This document shows positions 51,294 to 63,025 of a stretch of DNA of 64,000 bases, one piece after another. Source of the stretch: Gonocerus acuteangulatus (Eukaryota; Arthropoda; Insecta; Hemiptera; Coreidae); contig OX328123.1 of the NCBI GenBank assembly GCA_946811695.1, forward strand, positions 12,401,853 through 12,465,852. Reading direction: 5' to 3'. A program made the position numbers and the translations under genes. Below the pieces are notes generated by a model. The model saw nothing but the letters and a program-made list of their open reading frames with translations. It had not been told where the DNA came from and made no database searches. Positions within the stretch are counted from its first letter, which is position 1. Each line of letters begins with the position of its first letter.

Positions 51294-52707
51294 TGAGCCC
51301 AGATAGTTCTACTAGAACAAAAGTGAAACCAATCGAAAGCTGAGTAAATTCACTACAAGACTAGATGACAGTAAACGTAAAAATGAATGAATGTAAGTAT
51401 GTCTATCTTACCAAAAGAAAGCTATTCTAAATTTCCTGACATTTTCTTAATATTTCTTTCCATCGTTACTCCTCAATGGGCAGGATCTGAGATTTCTGGG
51501 TTCCAGAAAAACTTCCTTATTTAACCAGCTTTCCATTCACGTATCACAACCCTGTGTTATTGAAGTATGTGAAAAATTTAGGAACAAAAGTTTAAAAAAA
51601 AAAACATGGATCTGTGAAAAGAAAATTAATTTTTTTTCTTCAGTTTATTGATAAAGCTTAAAAGAAATATTTGTTTTATAAATATTTACTTTTATATTAA
51701 CCCTCCAAAGCCTAGTGTGACTTACATAAAACAATAAAAAAGGTTACTTCCACAAAAAAAAAAAATAAATTCCTAAAACAGTAAATAAATAAAATACACA
51801 TTTATTTTGAATTTGTTAATTCAGGTAACTAATACTAGGTCCAGGAGATGGCCATTAAGGAACCCCAACCATACGTTAACCTCAAAAATTATTATTTTTA
51901 CCTAGATCACGCATTTAAACACATTTTTGCAGGTATTTATAATTAGAAAACAAATGCTTTACCTTGAATTGATACTGATGGCCACACTTGTGAACCGTCC
52001 TGGGATTCTTGTGAGCCCATGTGTGTTTGTTGTGACAATTAAATATCCCATCCCTAATAAATAAGATGTAGATAGTCCTGTAAAAATGTGTTCAAATGCG
52101 TGATCTAGGTAAAAAGAATAATTTTTGAGGTTAACGTGTGATTGAGGTTCATTAATGGCCACCTCCTGGACCCAGTATTAGTTACTGTAATTAACAAATT
52201 CAAAATAAATGTGTATTTTATTTATTTACTGTTTTAGGATTTTTTTTTATTTTCGTGGAAGTAATTTTTTTTATTGTTTCAAGTAAATATTTAATTAATA
52301 TTTAAGTAAATATTTATAAAAACAAATATTTCTTTTAAGCTTTTTGAATAAACTGAAGAAAAATATTTAATTTTCTTTTTACAGATCCATGTTTTTTTTA
52401 AACTTTGGTTCCTAAATGGTTCACATACTTCTATAACACAGGATTGTGATACATGAATGGAAAGCTGGTTAAATGAGGAAGTTTTTCTGGAACCTGGAAA
52501 TCTCAGATCCTGCCCATTGAGGAGTATCGCGTGTAAGAAATATCAATAAAATGTCAGGAAATTTAGAATAGCTTTCTTTTGGTAAGATAGACATACTTAC
52601 ATTCATTCATTTTTACGTTTACTCTCAACTAGTCTTATAGTAAATTTACTCAGCTTTCGATTGGTTTCACTTCCTTCTAGTAGAACCACCTGGGCCGGAG
52701 CTAGAAC
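51294..52707. mobile_element. 1.4-kb foldback with ~630-bp inverted arms
   Basis: 51294-51930 and 52079-52707 are inverse copies (about 90 per cent by eye) around a unique centre of about 150 bp. The ends read GAGCCCAG and CTGGGCC. No coding sequence, TSD not identified. It could be a foldback transposon or an inverted duplication. Confidence 0.8.
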
Positions 52708-53295
52708 GATTATTCTTCTAAAAACCACGTTTGTCTCGAAAAAACAATAAAATGACGTTTTCTCCCTTATGGGCGAGAATTCGGAAAATCGTCATAGAAC
52801 ATTTTTCGTTCCTCTAAAGGTCCTCTATCACCTCTCACAATATGACTAGACATTTACGGGACACCCTGTATATAAGGGTGGTCCAAAAAACTGAAGTTTT
52901 TTTTAGAAACCAAGGGACCGACCCTCCCATTTAGTTACATCTAATAAAAGAATAATCTATGGAAAATCTGAGCACCCTAAAACATATGGAAGGCAGTGCT
53001 CAACAACGTTTAGTTTTCATACATTTCTGAAAAACACTTAAATTTAGAAACATTTTTTTGTTTGTTTTTCAAGATTCAAAAGTTTAAAAAGCTGTTGATC
53101 TCTTTACTACAGATGATATTAAACATTTTCACCTCAAATATTTGTTACTTTCGGGTATTTAACGGCTTTTTGTTTAAAGTTTTTTAAACTGCAAAATTTC
53201 ACTTAGGAAGATCATTATGGTTTATTCATAAATAGAAACTGAAATAATTAACTTAGCCAGGGAAAGTATCTAGTTTATTTTTGAAAGTGTGATTT

Positions 53296-53652
53296 TTAGT
53301 ACTTTATTTTACTTGATCCTACGCCCGCACGAGGCAATTCTGCCATCAAGCGCCTCGCAGACCAGTACAGGGAGGAAAGCAGCAAATTCATATCATCGTA
53401 CTCTGGACGGGTTAGCGCACTGCAGGATGTAAGGTGTGCAGCGTCCATTCTGCCACCATTGCACAGTGGACAGATGTCTGTGTCAAATACGCCGATTCTG
53501 TGCAGGTGAGCCTGTAGGTCATGTCCGGTGGTTGTTCTGAAGAGGCAGACAGCCAATTCTCTGGGCAGATCTCGGGGCACCGGTCCTTTTGTGAATAGCT
53601 TCTCCCAAATTTTACCAGTTGCTGCTTTGCGGTGTCCTTCAGCTACTGCTAT
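53296..53652 (-). pseudogene. LINE ORF2 C-terminal fragment
   Basis: Open from about 53652 (I-A-V-A-E-G-H-R) to the stop at 53296. It contains R-T-T-T-G-H-D-L-Q-A-H and a Cys-x2-Cys-x8-His-x4-Cys zinc knuckle (C-P-L-C ... H-L-T-S-C), the C-terminal signature of RNase H-type LINEs. It differs clearly from the fragment at 4403-4738, so it belongs to another family. Confidence 0.8.
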
Positions 53653-53813
53653 AGTGTGATTTTATCACAATATTTTAATCAAAATGATTGTGCTTAAGAA
53701 GCATCTTGCAGGCAGTGTTTACTTAATGGGTGTTAAGGAATTAGGATATTTCACATAGAAGAACCAGCTTCCGACAATAAAAGAAATTTTTTTAAGATTT
53801 CACTTTGTTTTAA

Positions 53814-54059
53814 GTGAAAAAAAATCTGCCAGAAACTCTAAGTCATGGCACAATTGAAGAATTGACTGAACTTTGGAGCAAAACCCTAATCTCGACTAAA
53901 TATACGGAGGACTCGATTGAAAATATGCATTCACAGTGGCTACTTATAAAGAGAATAAAGGCAGAAAAACAAAGAACAAACGAGCAATCATTTTTAGGCA
54001 AAATGGGAAAGCATTTTGAAATTGCTCATGCAGATGCTCTAATTCTCAGGAAAATATGA
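53814..54059 (+). pseudogene. fragment of an unidentified, probably transposon-encoded protein
   Basis: An 81-codon frame rich in charged residues (H-F-E-I-A-H-A-D-A-L near its end). After the stop, translatable pieces continue in other frames with a Ser/Asp-rich segment that runs into the 53-bp repeats. I do not recognise the family with certainty. The frame is broken by stops and by repeats whose length is not a multiple of three. Confidence 0.4.
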
Positions 54060-54250
54060 CAAGACGACGATTTTTTAATTGGTTAACTAACTAAGAGAAA
54101 AATGATCATTTCATCTCAAGATAAAGAGTATATTAAAATACAATAAAGATTTGAAAAAGAAGAGGAGAAAAGTGTGTTTCTGCTGCAAAATCCAAGTCCT
54201 CTTCTATTAATCCACCCGATGATGACTTAAGTGATAGTTCAAGTGCCGAA

Positions 54251-54515
54251 CGCAGTTCTGAAAACGGTTCTGATGATGAATTATATCAACCTTCGTCAAA
54301 AAACGCAGTTCTGAAAATGGTTCTGATGATGAATTATATCAACCTTCGTCAAAAAACGCAGTTCTGAAAATGGTTCTGATGATGAATTATATCAACCTTC
54401 GTCCAAAAACGCAGTTCTGAAAATGGTTCTAATGATGAATTATATCAACCTTCGTCAAAAAACGCAGTTCTGAAAATGGTTCTGATGATGAATTATATCA
54501 ACCTTCGTAAAAAAA
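54251..54515. repeat. 53-bp tandem repeat, 5 copies
   Basis: CGCAGTTCTGAAAA begins at 54251, 54304, 54357, 54410 and 54463. Each unit would encode a Ser/Asp-rich piece, but 53 bp shifts the frame at each copy. It ends in a run of A at 54510-54530. Confidence 0.95.
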
Positions 54516-54926
54516 AAAAAAAAAAAAAAAAGAGATCGAAAAAGTTTTAGGTGGCAAGAGCGAAAATGTTTCTTAACCAAGAACTAATAAGAGCCTTTTG
54601 GAACTTGGAGCCACTTCCAAAGAAAAAATTTAAAGACTTCATTTTTATTATGGTGTTCATTATAAAATATACTTATTTTTAACATGATTTCTTATGTAAA
54701 ATAACCAAATAAATTTAAGGTTTTGTTTGCTAACATGCCTTATCATTTTTTCAAAAATTAAAAATAAATCCCATTTTCATTTTTTAAAACAGCATTGAGC
54801 ACAGCCTTCCAAATGACTTATGAACTTGAAATTTTAGCTCCTTACTTCCTTTATCAAATAAAAAAGAATTGGGGGGTCCCTTGGCTTTTACATTCAACTT
54901 GAGTTCTTACAATAGGATTTTGGAAC

Positions 54927-54930
<4 letters not shown>

Positions 54931-54976
<46 letters not shown>
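54931..54976. repeat. (TA)n microsatellite
   Basis: About 23 TA units at the right boundary of the inverted-repeat element. Confidence 0.95.
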
Positions 54977-54980
<4 letters not shown>

Positions 54981-54999
54981 TATGGAAAAATGAGAATTT

Positions 55000-55353
55000 A
55001 AAAAAATAAAAGGAGACTTTAACCTAAAATTCTGGATTTCCCGGATGTTTTAGGACGGTCTAGGCAGGCAGACAGCGTGGCTCTATGCCATATGGATTAG
55101 ATTGATCTAGAAACCTGAGAGAGCTGCCTCCAAAATAAATATTGAATCATGTATCTGTACAATCAATATATCTTCTTTACGTTTGCCTCATTCATCCAGG
55201 GGGGTATTTTATTTTATTATATGGCTGTATATATTTTATTCCCGGTTGCATATTATTTTTTATTTATTTATGAACATCCGCATCCAAGGCGGTTTGTCCA
55301 ATAATATTATTTTATATACATCCAAAAATACTATTGAAATTATACAAATACTT

Positions 55354-55386
<33 letters not shown>

Positions 55387-55690
55387 CATACACAAGTAAT
55401 TATACATTTAATCAATTTATAGAAAAAAAGAGATAAAAATAAAAAAACAATCTATACAATAAAACAGGATCCTAGAGAAAATAATAGCTTCTAATATATC
55501 TCACTTTTGAACTTTTTATTTCATTATTAAATATGTATGCTACCTACAAGCCGAAGGTCAGATTCCTCTGGATAACGACATTTTTTCTTGTCAAATAATA
55601 CTTTTGCACCAAATCTAATCTTAATCGGAACATTCTTATATAGAAATAAGTTTAAACAATCTTTAGTCTCGTGATTTATAAGCCACGATG
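55000..55690. other. no gene recognised
   Basis: AT-rich, with a short CA/TA tract at 55355-55395. No coding signal. Confidence 0.4.
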
Positions 55691-55815
55691 TTACGCCTGG
55701 CATGCGTTCCTGATTGCGTCTGGTTGACGTTTAAAGTGTGTTTTCGCCCTATGGAGGAAACACAGTGGAACGAAAAACCGTTGTCGGCTCAGCTGATAAA
55801 GCCAAAATAAATGTA

Positions 55816-55819
<4 letters not shown>

Positions 55820-55878
<59 letters not shown>
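55820..55878. repeat. (TA)n microsatellite
   Basis: About 29 TA units. Upstream (55600-55800) are degenerate family A-like traits, such as TTTGCACCAAATCTAATCTT in inverse and a hairpin around CCCTATGGAGG. Confidence 0.9.
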
Positions 55879-55881
<3 letters not shown>

Positions 55882-55954
55882 GAATTCAACAGACACATAT
55901 TTCTCACAGGTGTTGGGAGCTAGTTTGTGAAAGTTCATCATCATCATCAAAATA

Positions 55955-56211
55955 GGGAAACCTAACAAATATACATCAAATCTACAAACTAAAATAAAAA
56001 ATTGATGTATTTTTGAGAAATTTTAGTCAATAGCTTAAAACAGTAAAAGTTGAGAATCGTTAAAAAACTGAAATAAATTAAAAACAAAAAACCACCACTT
56101 TTTCTATTTTTTATTCCCGACATTAATATATTCTTCTTCCTTTTTTGCCTAGAAAAGTTTATTACGTTTATTAAATAAAAAAAAAAAGTTAAGGTTATTA
56201 AAAAAAAAAAA

Positions 56212-56242
<31 letters not shown>

Positions 56243-56625
56243 AAATAAATAAATTAAAAAAAGCAAGAAAATAAATAATAAAAACTGTAAACCATAAGTA
56301 TATGTTTTCCGAGAAAATAAAAACGTGAGTGTGACATAAATGAGATCGGGCAATGATGCTCTGAAAGCTGTTTGCCCTAAAGCCCAATCCATCCATCCAT
56401 CCTTTTTTGCTTCCATTTTGTTTGTTGTTGTTAATGCTTAATCCTATAATTATATTTTTAATTGTTCTTTGACTTGAAATGTTTTAATTTAATTTTTTTT
56501 TTAATTTATTTTAGTTTTTTAACGATTCTAACTTTTACTGTTTTAAGCTATTGACTAAAATTTTTTAAAATGTACATCAATTTTTTATTTTAGTTTGTAG
56601 ATTTGTTGTATATTTGTTATGTTGT
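55955..56625. mobile_element. foldback element with ~150-bp arms
   Basis: 55955-56100 (AACAAATATACATCAAATC ... TTGAGAATCGTTAAAAAAC) and 56480-56625 are inverse copies. The centre is A/T homopolymer-rich and includes a predicted hydrophobic frame without support. A degenerate hammerhead-like string lies just outside, at 56640. Confidence 0.7.
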
Positions 56626-57179
56626 TGTCAACAGGCACTGATGTTGAGATTTGATCTCGAAAGCGCACTGAAAATGAACTTTTCTAACCAGTGAAGGTTG
56701 GCCTATTCATTTCCCTACATGACATATATTTCTAACGAAAAACGTCAAGTGAGTTTACATAGGGAGACATAGGGTCGGCAAAGTTTTATTCGTCAAGTTC
56801 TCCAACTCGTAATATTTTATTTTCCACTCAACTTAGTTTGTATATTCAAGGACTTTAGGGTCACTCTTGCTATCAAGTCCTATATACGAGTCTACAAGGT
56901 GACTTCTTCTTTTTTAGTATCCTTAATTACATGTCTTTCAAAACTTCATTCAACATTTTCCTCTCCGAGTAAACTATATATTTTCCCTACTCCCTGTTCC
57001 TATTTCGCTTTGAATCAACCTTTCGTCAAAAATGAGGCTTTGAATAATCCAATTCTTAAATATGTCGAACATAATCCGTGGTCCCCAGCCGTTACATGTA
57101 AATTCCTCCTTGATAAGTCGATTTCAGGCCAGAAACGTAGAAATGTTTGTAAATAAGTGAATCTGAAAATATGGGTTTA

Positions 57180-58330
57180 TGTACTAACGCAGTGAGATTC
57201 CTCCTGCAATGATGCTTGTGAGATGCCGCTTGTACTAACGCTTGTGAGATGCCTCCTGCAATGATGCTTGAGAGGCGTCATTCACTGGCAGCCTGAGAGA
57301 TGCCTCCTGCACCAACGCCTTTTAGATGTACTAACGCAGTGAGATGCCTCCTGCAATGACGCTTGTGAGATGCCGCTTGTACTAACGCTTGTGAGATGCC
57401 TCCTGCAATGATGCTTGAGAGGCGTCATTCACTGGCAGCCTGAGACATGCCTCCTCTACTAACGCCTTTGTGATGCCTCTTGTAAAAACGCTTGTACTAA
57501 CGCTTGTGAGATGCCTCCTGCAATGACGCTTGTGAGATGCCGCTTGTACTAACGCAGTGAGATTCCTCCTGCAATGATGCTTGAGAGGCGTCATTCACTG
57601 GCAGCCTGAGACATGCCTCCTCTACTAACGCCTTTGTGATGCCTCTTGTAATAACGCTTGTGAGATGCCGCTTGAACTAACGCTTGTGAGATGCCTCCTG
57701 CAATGACGCTTGTGAGATGCGTCATTCACTGGCAGCCTGAGAGATGCCTCCTGCACCAACGCCTTTTAGATGTACTAACGCAGTGAGATTCCTCCTGCAA
57801 TGATGCTTGAGAGGCGTCATTCAGTGGCAGCCTGAGACATGCCTCCTCTACTAACGCCTTTGTGATGCCTCTTGTAAAAACGCTTGTGAGATGCCGGTTG
57901 TACTAACGCTTGTGAGATGCCTCCTGCAATGACGCTTGTGAGATGCGTCATTCACTGGCGGCCTGAGACATGCCTCATCTACTAACGCCTTTGTGATGCC
58001 TCTTGTAAAAACGCTTGTGAGATGCCGCTTGTACTAACGCTTGTGAGATGCCTCCTGCAATGACGCTTGTGAGATGCGTCATTCACTGGCAGCCTGAGAG
58101 ATGCCTCCTGCACCAACGCCTTTTAGATGTACTAACGCAGTGAGATTCCTCCTGCAATGATGCTTGAGAGGCGTCATTCACTGGCAGCCTGAGACATGCC
58201 TCCTCTACTAACGCCTTTGTGATGCCTCTTGTAAAAACGCTCGTGAGATGCCGCTTGTACTAACGCAGTGAGATTCCTCCTGCAATGACGCTTGTGAGAT
58301 GCGTCATTTACTGGAAGCCTGAGAGATGAC
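57180..58330. repeat. complex minisatellite, irregular higher-order
   Basis: Built from blocks of about 20 bp around GAGATGCCTCCTGCAATGACGCTTGT, GTCATTCACTGGCAGCCTGAG and CTACTAACGCCTTTGTGATG. The landmark GCAGTGAGAT recurs at 57189, 57337, 57553, 57780, 58137 and 58265, so larger units vary between about 130 and 360 bp. Confidence 0.92.
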
Positions 58331-58740
58331 TCCTCTACTAACGCCCTTGAGATGCCTCTTGAGATGACTCCTCTACTAACGCCTTTGAGAAGCCTCTTGA
58401 GATGACTCCTCTACTAATGCCTTTGAGAAGCCTTTTGAGATGACTCCTCTACTAACGCCCTTGAGAAGCCTCTTGAGATGACTCCTCTACTAACGCCTTT
58501 GAGAAGCCTCTTGAGATGACTCCTCTACTAACGCCCTTGAGAAGCCTCTTGAGATGACTCCTCTACTAACGCCCTTGAGAAGCCTCTTGAGATGACTCCT
58601 CTACTAACGCCTTTGAGAAGCCTCTTGAGATGACTCCTCTACTAATGCCTTTGAGATGCCTCTTGAGATGACTCCTCTACTCATGCCTTTTAGATGCCTC
58701 TTGAGATGACTCCTCTACTAACGCCTTTGAGATGACGCTT
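58331..58740. repeat. 38-bp tandem array, about 10 copies
   Basis: The unit GAGATGACTCCTCTACTAAC followed by GCCTTTGAGAAGCCTCTT has a strict 38-bp period (for example 58513 and 58551). It is a local homogenised derivative of the neighbouring minisatellite, which resumes in degenerate form up to about 58950. Confidence 0.95.
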
Positions 58741-59047
58741 GAGATGCGTCATTCACTGGAAACCTGTGAGAAGCCTACTGCTCTGAAAACTTTGAGATGC
58801 CTCTTGTACTAACGCTTGTGAGATGCCTGTTGTACTGACGCAGTGAGACGCCTCCTGCAATGACGCTTGTGAGATGCGTCATTCACTGGAAGCCTCCTTC
58901 ACTAACGCCTGTGAGATGCCTCTTGCACTAAAACTTGTGAAATGTCTCTTGCAGCGTTACATCCGAATTATTGTTGTTCGAAACCCTGAATGCATAGATG
59001 ATCAGCCTCGACACGAACTCATGAGTTTATCTAAATTACCAAAGCAT

Positions 59048-59314
59048 CCATTATATAAGGGGGGGCTGAGGGGGCTTCAGCCCCCCCGAAATTTTGATTT
59101 GATCGGTAAAAATTTCATAAAACCCTAAAAAATAAATTAAATAAGATCATTTAGTTCATAAAACATATTCCATTTTGGGTGTAATAGCGTTTAAGTTGGC
59201 TATAACTCTTCCCAGATCTAATTTGTTAGTATTCTATACACCGGAAATGGTCTCAGCCCCCCCCCCCGAAATTTTCCCAGCCCCCTCCGAAATTATTTTC
59301 TATATACGCCCATG
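59048..59314 (+). mobile_element. MITE family C
   Basis: The degenerate left TIR (CCATTATATAAGGGGGGG) and the good right TIR (CTATATACGCCCATG) enclose GGGGGGCTGAGGGGG-CTTCAGCCCCCC and a TCATTTAGTTCATAAAACAT centre. Confidence 0.8.
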
Positions 59315-60224
59315 AAAGCATATCCTTCAACGTGTTTCCGCTTCCGGTACTTACAAAACTGCTTCACCAACGAATGAAAAATATTTCTTATGCCGTTAAT
59401 CACCATCCAGGTATCTACACTGGAATTTTAATAATTGATTCTCCATAACCTTTGACTTGTTGAATCAATTTAGATGGAGTTGAGCAAATTCCTCCCCCCC
59501 CCCAAAAAAAACTACATCTAGTAGAAGCAGCGTGAACTTGGAAAAGCATAATACGTCTCGCTTTTTGTTAAAAGATACCAAAAGCCTACCTCCGCGTTTA
59601 TGTCCTCAATGATGCGAAGCATTTCAATAAATAAATATTTGGTTTAACAATTTAATTATTATATTAATAATAAATAAAATTTACTGAAAAAATTATAAAG
59701 AAGCCAACAAATTAATCGAGATTAATTTTGAAAGTTTTATCCGAAGCCTTCGAAGGTATTACGGTAAAGAGAACCATTACATTGTGGAGACGGTCGATTT
59801 AAGTAAGCGTATATTCAAATTTCTGCGAGGTGGTATAATGACTTCCCAGAATCTGCTGTTAAATATGGGAAAATTGGTTTTCCCCTTGTTGTTTCATGGA
59901 GGTTCGTAAAACCTCAAAGGCCTTGGGCTAAAATCTCTTTTAATATTCCATAAAACCAGTGAACCGGTCGTTTATGATCCCCCCCTTTAATAGCGGATTA
60001 GACCTTGATTCTTGGAAGATATCTTGTTTGGTATCTCTTACACAAGGTTGTGAAAATCTGACGTTTTCCCTTAGACGAATTCCAACCATGCCCTGACTTC
60101 CAATTATCGATAAGCTTTCGAGATATTATCAAATCTTTAAAGTACGGTTTATACTCTTTGGATCAGGAGCACTCATAGATGAGAGAAAACAAACTGATCC
60201 TTTACAACAAAACAAATTGATCAT
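59315..60224. other. no gene recognised
   Basis: Non-coding by inspection. A segment GACGTTTTCCCTTAGACGAATTCC (60060-60085) is a faint match to the outer sequence of the hammerhead foldbacks. Confidence 0.35.
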
Positions 60225-60610
60225 TTGCAAATCACTACTACAACTCATTTGAACGTACGGGTCAGAACTCTAGGGAACTGCGAAAACATCGAACGTCAGA
60301 CGTATCCAAACCAAAGTCCCTTCTACGTTTCCAAACTCAACCTCCTTGAAGACCTCAATATCCCACTCGTTAAAGATGTTGTATTATCCAGATTCCAACG
60401 CTTCCACCCTAAACTTTCTCCTCTCCCAATCCAGCGTCACCCATCCACTCTCTCCATCGAGGCGACTCAGAAGACAGTGGCCTAGAGATCTGCTGCAGAG
60501 GCTTTCTCTTTGTTCAAGTGTGACAATGTCTGCTGCTCACCGATCTATCTTTCGACGTCATCTGTGCGATCTTCTGACGTTGATCGAGGATGAAGTTGGG
60601 TGGCCTTGAG
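60225..60610 (+). pseudogene. Jockey-like LINE RT C-terminal remnant, frameshifted
   Basis: S-P-F-Y-V-S and L-N-I-P-L-V in the first frame (to the stop at 60485), then L-R-R-Q-W-P-R-D-L in a second frame (about 60450-60500), correspond to consecutive parts of the fragments at 16722 and 37797. At least one frameshift separates them. Weaker conservation suggests an older or different subfamily. Confidence 0.7.
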
Positions 60611-61555
60611 CACAGAACCCATATTGAAGAATATTGTACATATTACCAGAAGTATCAATGTACAGAATGTAATAACTAGGGAAAGGATGTTATTCTATTT
60701 ACTTATATTTTTATGATACTTAAACCGTAATTGTTAAAGCAATTCTGCACGTTTTAAGTGATTTTAAATCATTTAAACAGGTTTTTGATTTACATATTTT
60801 GTCAAAACTCCATATTTTGCTAGAAATACATATTTTTTCTACATATTTTGATATTCTTTTTATTTTGTAATTGAAAAAATAAAGGGGAAAGCGAGAAAGA
60901 CAATACTACTTTAACTATTTTGTCTAGCTCACAGTGTCTTTTCTAATTGCAAAAAGCAAAGGTGGCTAACATTCCATTTGTACCTAATAATCATTTATAA
61001 TTAAGTTCTTATTAATTATTTACGCTTTTCTTTTGAACATTTTATAGTGTTTTTGGTATTTTTTACTACATATTTTTAATTTTTTGTTACATATGTCGTT
61101 ATATGTAGGTAGGTTATATAAAACAGGTCAGTCAAATTGAGATTGAATCAATTTGTCAGAGTTCTTCAAATAGCAGAATCTACACTACGCATTCGGTCTG
61201 TTTTTTTTTTGTTTTGTTTTTTTTCTGCTTTGTTCACGCATATCAACCAATTGACATACAATGACGCCTGGGAGACGTCAATCATTTCATGTGTCCTTGT
61301 TGACATTGAAGTGTCAGAGAAGGCAAGAATTATCTTCCGATCCCTTTGGACGCGGATTTTATTTTTGTGTCAAGGGGTTGAGAATGTGACAGACTCAAAC
61401 AAGAACAGACACTAATTGATAAATTCTTAGTAAATCGCTGGAATAAAGTCCAGTCCGTCGATAAATTCTATGTAATAAAAAAAAAACACGTTCAGACATA
61501 CTAAAAAGACTGGCATAAACCTGTATTTACAGACTTAAATCTTTCTTCTCTTTAA
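60611..61555. other. no gene recognised
   Basis: Includes a block with repeated ACATATTTT strings (60790-60860). No coding signal. Confidence 0.4.
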
Positions 61556-61559
61556 AAAC

Positions 61560-61860
61560 TATATATATAAAAATCAGGCGTCTGTTTGTTCATTATACAA
61601 ATCCGCACCGTTTGACCGATTTTGACTAAACTTGGAAAACTGGTAGGTCTTGATCCGGGAAGTTTCGTAGGCTAGGTCAAAAATGTTTACCAGCTGTCTG
61701 TCTGTATGTTGGTTTCTTATACATATCTACACCGTTTGACCGATTTTAACCATACTTGGCACACAGGTAGGTATTTGTACGGGAAGTGTCATAGGCTAGG
61801 TCAAAAACGTCTACCAGCTATGCGTCTGTATGTTTGTTCCGTATACAAATCTACACCATT
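61560..61860 (+). repeat. Helitron-like family D 5' ends, about 2.4 tandem copies
   Basis: TATATATATAAAAATCAGGC and GTCTGTTTGTTCATTATACA, followed by CCGTTTGACCGATTTTGAC-AAACTTGG. The block starts again at about 61695 and 61823, with spacings of about 114 and 128 bp. The third copy is cut off by a SINE S2-like body piece (61860-61920). Confidence 0.65.
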
Positions 61861-61925
61861 AGCCTTCTCCCGGCTAAAAAAGGGTGGTAACCTTTTTATA
61901 ACTCGTCCGAAAAATCTTTGTTATT
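61860..61925 (+). mobile_element. SINE S2 body fragment
   Basis: CCGGCTAAAAAAGGGTGGTAACC and ACTCGTCCGAAAA resemble the S2 body after its B box. Head and tail are missing. Confidence 0.5.
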
Positions 61926-62748
61926 TACAAAAACGTTATACCTCAAATAAAGGGAAATACATACTTGAAGGCGCGTAAACGAACATGAAAAAGTTTACTG
62001 TTGCCCAAGTTTTAAAGTAGAAGCGGCTGTTATCTATGATTATTGTGCTGACAGCACGCAGCATTAGCTCACTCACATTAGTCAGGTACGTATCTTTTTT
62101 GAATGTGATGTTCAAGGGGGGGGGGTTACTTTTTGCGGAAATATCTTTTGAAGGACAGAAATAACTTTAATTTAGGTATGGGTAACCCGAGAAATTCTTG
62201 AAACATTTTTTTTTTTTTAATATAAAAAAAATCTAAATATCACTATTCCAGTTGGCTGAATTTTCTGGTTTATGCATGACTTTCTATTCATGCAGACTAT
62301 TTTTATACCAAAAATTAAAATTAAACATTTTATGTAGAAGTTACAATTCGAACAAACTAATGTTTATTTATTTATACATTTGAAGGACGGATATTTTCTT
62401 GAAATAAGTAAACATCAAGATTTTTTAACTCCGAATTGTTAGACCTCGAAAGCGAGTTTTTTATCCTATATGGAGGGTGGAAACACGCTTTTAGATTCAT
62501 GACTGTCAGGTTATTCGTGATTCATCAGCCACGTTCATAGGGTGATATTACAAAGAGATACTAACAATGCAAAAGGATAAAAATTACGTATATTTGCTAG
62601 AGTGTATGTATGTATATCCCGCTTACGGTTGCTTCGCTAGGATGTATTTTTGTTAATCGTCTCCAGAACCTACTTGTTTTTTTTCCAATTTCAGAAAAGA
62701 TTAATACAGAGATGAAAGCCGTACTAAAATACATACATATCTTTAAAT

Positions 62749-63025
62749 CATGGGCGTATATAGGGGGGGCTGAGGGGCCTACAGCCCCCCCCCCCCCGAA
62801 ATTTTGATTTTATCGGTAAAAATTTCATAAAACCTTTAAAAATAAATTAAATAAGATCATTTAGTTCATAAAACATATTCTATTTTGGGTATAATAGCGT
62901 TTAAGTTACCTACAACCCTTCCAAGATCTAAATTGTTAATATTCCATACACCAGAAGTGTTCTCAGCCCCCCCCCCCCGAAATTTGTCCAGCCCCCTCCG
63001 AAATTATTTTCTATATACACACATA
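62749..63025 (+). mobile_element. MITE family C with flanking direct repeat
   Basis: Left TIR CATGGGCGTATATAGGGGGG, right TIR CTATATACACACAT (changed). ATCTTTAAAT occurs directly before and directly after, a probable TSD of 9-10 bases. Homopolymer C runs (62784-62797 and 62968-62978) separate the motifs. Confidence 0.82.

Larger units (their letters stand above)
52876..54925. mobile_element. decayed inverted-repeat transposon
   Basis: The ends AGGGTGGTCCAAAA (52877) and TTTTGGAACACCCT (to 54925) are inverted, and similarity continues inward about 130 bp through a CCAAGGGACC block and a GGAAGGC-GTGCTCAA block. TATA flanks both ends. Between lie a LINE fragment and a short frame with an acidic, Ser-rich continuation, perhaps a broken element protein. 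The superfamily was not determined. Confidence 0.6.

Noticed and set aside
55989..56416. Hydrophobic membrane protein
   Set aside because: It is the translation of A/T homopolymers in the centre of a foldback element.
56639..56680. Hammerhead ribozyme (CTGATGT, stem GAGAT/ATCTC, GAAA)
   Set aside because: The last core A is T and no NUH triplet with stem III follows. It may be a decayed relative but I do not call it.
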